64,000 nucleotides of DNA. Source: Pandoraea sputorum (GTDB lineage Bacteria > Pseudomonadota > Gammaproteobacteria > Burkholderiales > Burkholderiaceae). A program made the translations under genes and the position numbers. The notes beneath the pieces were generated by a model. The model had not been told where the DNA came from, made no database searches, and was given only the letters and a program-made list of their open reading frames with translations. Location: NCBI RefSeq assembly GCF_000814845.2, contig NZ_CP010431.2:5146001-5210000 (forward strand), in the 5' to 3' direction. Positions 58,271-64,000 of the stretch are shown here, in pieces. Every line of letters begins with the position of its first letter. The first letter of the stretch is position 1.

Positions 58271-59461
58271 ATGGGCAGTCGCAAGACGGGTAATGGCGTG
58301 GACAGTGCGGTGAACGCCGCAGTGAGCAGCACCAAAGGCCGGATGGTCGGCATCGAGATTCTGCGTTTCTTCAGCGCGTTCGCGGTGCTGATCTGGCATT
58401 ACCAGCATTTCTTCTTCCGCCCGGAGACGGCGTCCATCGACGTCGTGCGCAGCGCGCAGCCGCTCTACTCGCTGTTGCATCCGTTCTACGATTTCGGATG
58501 GCTCGGCGTCAACGTCTTCTGGACGATCTCCGGCTTCATCTTCTTCAATCGCTATTTGTCGAAGATCGTCGCGCGCAAGGTCTCCGGCGGCCTGTTCTTC
58601 CTGAATCGCTTCTCGCGGCTATACCCGTTGCATATCGTCACGCTCATCGCCGTGGCGGTGTTGCAGGCGTATTACGTGCGCGAGAACGCCGCATTCTTCG
58701 TCTACCCGTACAACACGCCGTACGACTTTTTCGTCAACGTGATCTTCGCGTCCGGTTGGCTCACACCGTACACCGACTCCTTTAACGGGCCGGTGTGGAG
58801 TGTCTCGACGGAAATCGTGATCTACGTGGTGTTCTTCCTGCTCGCGCGCTTCTGCCGCATCGGGCTGGTGTGGACGTTGTTGCTGATGTGCGCGTCGGCG
58901 GCAGCGGGCGGATCGCTGATCCATCTGCAGATCAAGGGCAGCGAATCGAACATCGTCTTCTGCGCCTTCTATTTCTTCATGGGCGGCGCAGTGCATCTGA
59001 TCTACGAGCGGTTGCGCGGCGTGATCGAGCAGCACCGTCGTGCGACGGTCGTGCTGTGCTGTCTGGCCTATGTGGGGCTGATCGTGTTCTGCGCGGCCTT
59101 CGGCGGGACGAAATATCTGGCGGCGACGGTGATCGCACCGGTCTCGATCGTTCTGCTGCACGCGATCGAGCCGTGGATTCCCGAGCGGCTGGCACGGCCC
59201 ATCGCCAATCTGGGCAATACGACCTACTCCAGCTACCTCATCCACTTCCCGCTGCAACTGGCCACGGTGATCGTGTTGCACCGCATGGGCATGTCGAGCG
59301 CGACGCTCGCTCTGAACCCGTGGTTCCTGGTGGCGTATCTGATCGCGGTGTTCTCGCTCGCGCGCGGGGTGTTCCGCGTGTTCGAAGCACCGGCACAGAC
59401 GTTCCTTCGGCGGCGTCTGGCGTGGATCGGCGGGCGCTCAGCGACGAGCGCCGCCCGTTAG
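58271..59461 (+). CDS. Acyltransferase-3 family membrane protein
   Basis: 396 residues with about ten helices. VLIWHYQHFF in helix 1 provides the family His, and RLYPLHIVTL (an RxxP variant) follows on the next loop, typical of OafA/WcaI-like O-acyltransferases. They add acetyl or other acyl groups to polysaccharide. The start ATG at 58271 follows the previous stop by 13 bp. It closes the plus-strand EPS operon. Confidence 0.9.
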   Translation: MGSRKTGNGVDSAVNAAVSSTKGRMVGIEILRFFSAFAVLIWHYQHFFFRPETASIDVVRSAQPLYSLLHPFYDFGWLGVNVFWTISGFIFFNRYLSKIVARKVSGGLFFLNRFSRLYPLHIVTLIAVAVLQAYYVRENAAFFVYPYNTPYDFFVNVIFASGWLTPYTDSFNGPVWSVSTEIVIYVVFFLLARFCRIGLVWTLLLMCASAAAGGSLIHLQIKGSESNIVFCAFYFFMGGAVHLIYERLRGVIEQHRRATVVLCCLAYVGLIVFCAAFGGTKYLAATVIAPVSIVLLHAIEPWIPERLARPIANLGNTTYSSYLIHFPLQLATVIVLHRMGMSSATLALNPWFLVAYLIAVFSLARGVFRVFEAPAQTFLRRRLAWIGGRSATSAAR

Positions 59462-59480
59462 CCCGTTAGCCTGCCAACGC

Positions 59481-59705
59481 TCAATGATGGTGATGGTGGT
59501 GGTGCGACCAGAGCGGGTCCATCGAGTCGACGAACGACGCAACGGCATCCTTGTCGCCCGTGGCGTGGCGCATCAACTGGCCGCACTTGCACCAGCCCTG
59601 ATAGGGCGTGATGTGTGAGCAGGCGGTCGTCTTCTGCAAGTACAGCGTGACGGGTTTGGCGCACTTGGTGCACTTGAACTTGAGAGTGAGCGCGGGTTTG
59701 CTCAT
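59481..59705 (-). CDS. Small zinc-ribbon protein with C-terminal seven-histidine tract
   Basis: 74 residues starting MSKPALTLKFKCTKCAK. It has Cys pairs CTKC and CKC plus CSH for a zinc ribbon, then the acidic DKDAVASFVDSMDPLW and finally seven consecutive His before the stop (codons CAC/CAT mixed, so not a cloning artefact). The His tail suggests metal binding or delivery. The start was chosen where the ribbon begins; the frame is open to 59822 without coding character. It reads toward the EPS end. Confidence 0.75.
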   Translation of the reverse strand: MSKPALTLKFKCTKCAKPVTLYLQKTTACSHITPYQGWCKCGQLMRHATGDKDAVASFVDSMDPLWSHHHHHHH

Positions 59706-59725
59706 CGAAAACTCCAAAAATACGC

Positions 59726-59759
59726 AAAAAAGCCGGATGTCGTGAAGACACCCGGCTTT
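59726..59759 (-). terminator. Terminator of the tRNA-Ala/tRNA-Glu transcript
   Basis: On the minus strand, GCCGGGTGTC pairs with GACATCCGGC (one G-U) with a TTCAC loop, then TTTTTT. It lies about 80 bp past tRNA-Glu and before the zinc-ribbon gene. Confidence 0.75.
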
Positions 59760-59837
59760 CTGTTTTGCATTACCGACGCTGTGCGAATCTGACGCCGGTC
59801 GACTTCGATGTGCCAATGTCACACCGTTGCCGTTAGA

Positions 59838-59913
59838 TGGCGTCCCCTAGGGGATTCGAACCCCTGTACTCACCGTGAAAGGGTGATGTCCTAGGCCTCT
59901 AGACGAAGGGGAC
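59838..59913 (-). tRNA. tRNA-Glu (UUC)
   Basis: 76 nt with GTCCCCT/AGGGGAC acceptor stem, encoded CCA, TTCGAAT T-loop and anticodon TTC in CCTTTCACG. Second of a two-tRNA transcript, 17 bp after tRNA-Ala. Confidence 0.97.
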
Positions 59914-59930
59914 AAAAATCGTCATTCGTT

Positions 59931-60006
<76 letters not shown>

Positions 60007-60021
60007 GTGCGAAGAGGCGTG

Positions 60022-60050
60022 ACTATAGCGCATTTGGGGAAAACCCGCAA
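60022..60050 (-). promoter_or_regulatory. Promoter of the tRNA pair
   Basis: Minus strand: TTGCGG (60045-60050), 17-bp spacer, TATAGT (60022-60027), 16 bp before tRNA-Ala. A good sigma70 match for a stable-RNA promoter. Confidence 0.65.
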
Positions 60051-60230
60051 CTCCTCCCGGTAACAGCCCCCGACAACCCACCTACATCCCCCATACAAGA
60101 CGTCCGGCGAAGTACCTATCAATTTAGATAGGAAGCCGATGCATTTGATTGACGGCAAATCGTTAGTAATCCAGTATTCCGCGATCTCGCGTCCGCTAGT
60201 TGCGGATGCGTAACGGGGGAGCATAAAAAC

Positions 60231-61424
60231 ATGAAAGCCGACGGGTTTCTCTTCCGTCTTGCTGTCGCTATTTCGATGGCATTCTCAATGACGTTTGCGG
60301 GGCAGGCTCTGGCCCAGACGACGGACAAGACCGTCACCTTTGCAGGCGCAGCCTACGGCGGCGACGCCGCCAGCATCGACAAACGATTTCCCTATTCGCG
60401 CGCTTACGAAGCCAGCCTGAAGGCCACGGGTGACTCGCCCTACAAGCGTCTGCTGGCCGCCGTGAATCAGAATCCTGCGCAGCACTTCAAGCTGACCACG
60501 GGTCCGATCGATCAGCTCAAGGGACGCGATCAGGCACTCGTTGTGTCGCTCGTCGTCAATACCGAGACGGTCTCCGTCGAACGCTTCGGTGCGATTCGCA
60601 AGCTCTTCGTGTTGTTGCGCGGTCAGGTGCTGTTCTTCGACTTCAAGTCGATGACGGTGCTGCGCTCCTATCCGGTCAGCTTCGGCTATGTCGACAATCT
60701 CGACCATGAGCCGACGCGTGCCGAGGTCCTCGACCGGGTGCGCATGGTGTACGACGGCGCGAACGGCAAGCCCGGACTGTACGCGCGCTTCGCGTCATCC
60801 GTTGCCGAGGCCCAGTTGCCCGATCAGGCCCCGCGCTACCTGCAAGTCACTCACGTCGACGTGACACCCGAAGCCGCCGCGTTCCTGCCCGACTATCTGA
60901 AGGCGACACCTGCCGCCGCCCAGACCTGGGTCGCCGACATGGTGAGCGAGGCCATCTCCACGCGCGTCGGCGTGCCGGTCGTGCCGTACTCGAAGGGCTA
61001 CGCCATCGGCAACGTGATGTCGATGCAGATCATGGACGGCACCATCTACAACCTGAAGCTGCCGCAGCCCGATTACGAAATCGATGTCTCGCTCAAGAAC
61101 TTCAAGAAGATCAAGTACAGCGAAAACGCCGTCGGCACCGCGTACATCTACGGCAGCTATGCGGATATCGCCATTCGCGAGCCGCTGACCGGCGCGACGT
61201 ACCTCAACACGTCGCTCAAGAACGGCGAGGTGAAGCCAGTACCGGCATCGCAAACGTGGGTGGACGACTTCCCCGCGTATTACGACTCCGTCAACGGACT
61301 GTTCGTGAAGCTGGCCGAATCGGTGGCCGGTAAGGACACGTCATGGGTGAAGTCTGCCGCTTCGGCGTCGGACATTTCGTCGCAAATCGACAAGACGATG
61401 GGATTGATGAAGCTATGCAAGTGA
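60231..61424 (+). CDS. Secreted protein of unknown family
   Basis: 397 residues: signal peptide (about 1-28, cleaved near ALAQ), then a soluble alpha/beta body with no motif I recognise. It shows LFVLLRGQVLFFDFKSM and two pairs of aromatic clusters. First of four envelope genes (60231-64000). A GGGGAG site precedes the ATG. I would not assign a function; the strongest clue is coupling to the next gene (overlap TGATG). Confidence 0.7.
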   Translation: MKADGFLFRLAVAISMAFSMTFAGQALAQTTDKTVTFAGAAYGGDAASIDKRFPYSRAYEASLKATGDSPYKRLLAAVNQNPAQHFKLTTGPIDQLKGRDQALVVSLVVNTETVSVERFGAIRKLFVLLRGQVLFFDFKSMTVLRSYPVSFGYVDNLDHEPTRAEVLDRVRMVYDGANGKPGLYARFASSVAEAQLPDQAPRYLQVTHVDVTPEAAAFLPDYLKATPAAAQTWVADMVSEAISTRVGVPVVPYSKGYAIGNVMSMQIMDGTIYNLKLPQPDYEIDVSLKNFKKIKYSENAVGTAYIYGSYADIAIREPLTGATYLNTSLKNGEVKPVPASQTWVDDFPAYYDSVNGLFVKLAESVAGKDTSWVKSAASASDISSQIDKTMGLMKLCK

Positions 61425-62554
61425 TGAAGAAACTGATGCTGATGTTCGCTGCGGCGCTGTTCGCATCGAGCGCGATGGCCCAGGTGCAGCAAGCCCGGGG
61501 CAAGGCCACCGTGACCTATGAGGGCTGGTCGATCTCGCGTGACGACAAGGCGCGCGCCCTGTCGGCCGCGCAACTGAAAGCCGTGGAGTTCTATTACGCC
61601 GAAGCCGGTGAAGCCGAGTCGGAGAACTTCGACGCGATTCGTCAGAAGATTCTCGCCGAGCCGGATCGCTACATTCTCGACTCGACGATCCTCGCGGAAG
61701 ACGAGAACTCGGACAAGAAGCAATACACGGTGGCCGTGCGCGTCTCGCTCAACGTCGCCAACCTGCGCAACGCCGTGAAGTCGAACTCCGCTGTCGTCAA
61801 GGGCGGCCCGGCCGCACGCTCGCCGCTCGCGTTCATCTTCGTGTCGCGCGAAGTCGGCACATCGCGCGCCTACGACGACCGCGTGTACAAGCGCATCGAC
61901 CGTAAAGCGGACGTCAATGCCCAGGTCAGCGCTTCCGAGCAAGGCGTCGAAGGCGAGAACATTCGCGGCAATTCGATTGGCACGAATGCGTCGACGAACT
62001 CGAAGGTCTCAGCTTCGATGCATAGCTCTGCGTCGGTCGAGACCGGCGGCAGCACCACGCGTCGCGCCACCGATTCGACCTACCGTCTCATTCCGAGCGC
62101 CAACCTGTCGCAAGTCTTCACGTCGACGTTCGCGAAGGCAGGCTTCAAGGTCAACGAAGCGGCACTGGTTGAGCCGTACACCGGCGGGCAGTTCAAGGTC
62201 GCCAACGTCGAGAACGACTACAAGAGCGGCATGGATCTGAAGCCTGCAACGCTCGCGTCGATGGTCAATGGCATGCGCGTGGCGAAGATGGCCTACATCG
62301 CGCTGGGCACGCTCGACGTCGGCCTCGCCGACCGCGATCCGAACTCCGGCCTGATGCGCGTGGCCGTCACGGTCAACGCGAAGCTGCTCGACATCGGTCA
62401 GACCATTCCCGACACCGTGGCGTCGGTCGGCCCCGTGCAATACGCCGGTACCGGCCCGACGGAAGAAGAAGCGCGTACCAATGCGCTGCGTCTTGCCGCC
62501 AACAACGCCTCACGCGAGTTGACCAGCCAGATCACCAATCTCAGCTTGCGTTAA
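61424..62554 (+). CDS. FlgT/LPP20-like periplasmic protein
   Basis: 376 residues: signal MKKLMLMFAAALFASSAMAQ, then SISRDDKARALSAAQLKAVEFYYAEAG, which has the repeated Ala-rich helix of FlgT_N-type domains. YILDSTILAEDENSDKKQYTVAVRVSL follows as the strand pair. A Ser/Asn-rich linker (about 160-210) leads to a second alpha/beta part and a tail with TEEEARTNALRLAANNASRELTSQI. The match is by pattern only. The start was taken as the TGATG overlap with the preceding gene; an ATG at 61415 also fits. Confidence 0.7.
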   Translation: MKKLMLMFAAALFASSAMAQVQQARGKATVTYEGWSISRDDKARALSAAQLKAVEFYYAEAGEAESENFDAIRQKILAEPDRYILDSTILAEDENSDKKQYTVAVRVSLNVANLRNAVKSNSAVVKGGPAARSPLAFIFVSREVGTSRAYDDRVYKRIDRKADVNAQVSASEQGVEGENIRGNSIGTNASTNSKVSASMHSSASVETGGSTTRRATDSTYRLIPSANLSQVFTSTFAKAGFKVNEAALVEPYTGGQFKVANVENDYKSGMDLKPATLASMVNGMRVAKMAYIALGTLDVGLADRDPNSGLMRVAVTVNAKLLDIGQTIPDTVASVGPVQYAGTGPTEEEARTNALRLAANNASRELTSQITNLSLR

Positions 62555-62604
62555 TTGCACGACTCACTAATCCGTTTCATTCATCCCCTGTGGAGAAGAC
62601 GTTC

Positions 62605-63255
62605 ATGAAGAAGATCATTGCCTGCGCCGTTGCAGCTGCATTCGTTGGTGTTTCGGGCGCTGCGTACGCGCAGTTCGGCGGCCTGACCAGCCTGGTCGGC
62701 GGCGGCAGCAAGTCGGACAGCTCGGTGGACCTGAGCGGCCAGCAAGCCGCACTCGTGAAGAACTATGTCGCCGCTAACGTCGACGTGCTCAACGCGAACG
62801 CCAAGATGGGCGAAGCGCTGGGTCTGAAGACGCAAGCCGAGCAGGCCGCTGCTGTCGTGGCGCAACTGTCGTCGGGTTCGACGCAGGATAAGGATTCGGC
62901 GTCGAAGGCCGTGAACGCCGTGGGCGACACGAGCGGCGCCATTGCAGCGAAGCTCAAGGAAAAGCCGGTGCTCGACGACGCTTCGAAGAAGACCTTCGCA
63001 CAGGGCCTCGGCCACCTCGCGCTGGGCATGGTGCACTACGCCGGCATGCGTAACGACGTCACGTCGATGGGCACGAACATGAAGAGCGCATCGCCGATGG
63101 CGCTGACGTCGCTGGGCGGCGCAGCCTACGTCGTGTCGAACTTCCCGGGTTCGGTCACGGAAGCGGGCAAGGCGCTCAAGAACGCCATCGACTTCGCGCG
63201 CAGCAACGGCATCGAAGTGCCGTCGGACGCCACGAAGGCCCTCGCCGCGCTGTAA
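62605..63255 (+). CDS. Secreted helical protein of unknown function
   Basis: 216 residues: signal peptide to AYAQ (about 23), a short Gly-rich SLVGGGSKSDSS linker, then predicted helices that are Ala-rich, with KNYVAANVDVLNANAKMGEAL and conserved VHYAGMRND. It has no metal or catalytic motif. GGAG lies 9 nt before the ATG at 62605; ATG 62590 is weaker. Third of the four-gene run. Confidence 0.7.
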   Translation: MKKIIACAVAAAFVGVSGAAYAQFGGLTSLVGGGSKSDSSVDLSGQQAALVKNYVAANVDVLNANAKMGEALGLKTQAEQAAAVVAQLSSGSTQDKDSASKAVNAVGDTSGAIAAKLKEKPVLDDASKKTFAQGLGHLALGMVHYAGMRNDVTSMGTNMKSASPMALTSLGGAAYVVSNFPGSVTEAGKALKNAIDFARSNGIEVPSDATKALAAL

Positions 63256-63288
63256 TCACGGCAAGCCGACACCACACATAACAACGAC

Positions 63289-64000
63289 ATGATGCGTAAA
63301 TCGCTCACGGGGGCCCTGGTGGCCCTCTTTTTTATGGCTGGCTGCTCCGAAAAGGCGGCTGACACTTCTCAGGCGCAAGCGCCTGCCTCGGCAACGTCCG
63401 CTGCCGCCCCTGTGCCGGACGTCGGCAAGGTCGAGACCGAAAAGGTGACGGCCTCGGGCTTCGGCGACACCGCTGGCGAAGCCACGACGGAAGCCATGAA
63501 ACTCGCGCTGTTGCAGGTCAACGGCGCGGTCGTGCAGGCGCAGAGCGTCGTCGCCAAGTACGGCCTCGACGTCAGCCTTGGTCAGGATTCGGCATCGCTG
63601 CGTGCGAACGCCTTTGCCGAAGTCGTCGCGCAGCGTTCGGGCGGCGTGATTCAGCACCTGCGCGTGTTGAGTCTCGATGAACCCGGCGTGCTCAACAAGC
63701 GCTTCAAAGCCACCATCGAAGCCGACATCGCGAAGTTCAAGCCGTCTGCAGACATGCAGAAGCTGAAGGTCGTCGTCGGGCCGGTGCTGTTTGCGCAGGA
63801 TCGTCTGCCGATGGGCGACATCGCTGTGCCGTCGAGCGAAGTGGCGGCTGTGCTGCGTCAACGCGTGAGCGACGCGCTGGTGCAGACTGGACGCTTCGCC
63901 GTGCTCGATCGCGAGATGAGCCCGGAGATCGAGCATGAACTGGACATCATCGCGTCTGGCCAAGCCCCGAGCGCAGAACTGACGAAGCTCTCGCAGGCAG
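63289..64000 (+). CDS. FlgT/CsgG-like lipoprotein, 3' end outside window
   Basis: Open through the window end (at least 237 residues). Lipoprotein signal MMRKSLTGALVALFFMAGC (Cys19). A FlgT_N-like SGFGDTAGEATTEAMKLALLQVNGAVVQAQSVV segment (in parts) is followed by a CsgG-like part with GRFAVLDREMSPEIEHELDIIASG. CsgG-type proteins form or cap outer-membrane pores, and FlgT sits on the flagellar outer-membrane ring. Here it probably anchors in the outer membrane as part of the four-gene group. No partner pore is identified. Confidence 0.7.
   Translation, partial: MMRKSLTGALVALFFMAGCSEKAADTSQAQAPASATSAAAPVPDVGKVETEKVTASGFGDTAGEATTEAMKLALLQVNGAVVQAQSVVAKYGLDVSLGQDSASLRANAFAEVVAQRSGGVIQHLRVLSLDEPGVLNKRFKATIEADIAKFKPSADMQKLKVVVGPVLFAQDRLPMGDIAVPSSEVAAVLRQRVSDALVQTGRFAVLDREMSPEIEHELDIIASGQAPSAELTKLSQA

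Overview
The window looks like a chromosomal segment of a high-GC betaproteobacterium in the Burkholderiaceae, and Pandoraea or a close relative is my best guess. The reasons are uniformly high GC, a stand-alone second IF-1 gene, the hemA-prfA-prmC-grxD-ubiX order, and many LysR, GntR and MFS genes. The genus is inferred from overall gene character, not from a database match. I see no prophage, transposase, CRISPR array or rRNA.

Left part, 1-27 kb: mostly housekeeping and metabolic genes. In order these are a 5'-truncated trypsin-like protease, a pirin, an azoreductase divergent from a LysR regulator, an M61 peptidase, a DsbC-type protein, a UbiH-type hydroxylase, a zinc peptidase and YchF. 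A GNAT/GntR pair follows, divergent from a DASS-type anion transporter. Next come a GT87/GT2/GtrA lipid-linked glycosylation set, a penicillin/AHL-acylase-like enzyme facing a DHA2 efflux pump, a GlsB-like protein, the hemA-to-ubiX run, a VOC protein and two small envelope proteins.

Middle, 27-44 kb: an intergenic stretch holds a 38-residue lipoprotein gene and a candidate sigma54-dependent small RNA with a strong terminator. It lies upstream of a compact sensory operon (PAS-PAS-MCP, CheR, CheD, triple-CheW) that has no CheA, CheB or CheY nearby. Then come a patatin, 3-hydroxybutyrate dehydrogenase, EttA, a ferredoxin, a MazG-like enzyme, a metallophosphoesterase, an acylphosphatase, a GNAT enzyme, IF-1, a CBS protein, an MFS transporter and a glycine-zipper lipoprotein.

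44.5-59.5 kb: a Wzx/Wzy-type exopolysaccharide locus. A WcaJ-type initiating transferase, a WecG-family transferase and a GMC oxidoreductase/epimerase pair precede two divergent operons. The minus-strand operon is export protein, Wzy, GH44 lipoprotein, Wzx. The plus-strand operon is a Wzc/GumC-like protein with a degenerate kinase domain, a DUF6492-like protein and an acyltransferase. The parts resemble gum-type (xanthan-like) export machinery, and the GH44 enzyme hints at a beta-1,4-glucan-type backbone.

59.5-64 kb: a zinc-ribbon protein with a natural seven-histidine tail, a tRNA-Glu/tRNA-Ala pair with its own promoter and terminator, and a run of four secreted or lipoprotein genes. Two of those resemble FlgT/CsgG-type proteins. 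The last gene runs off the window.
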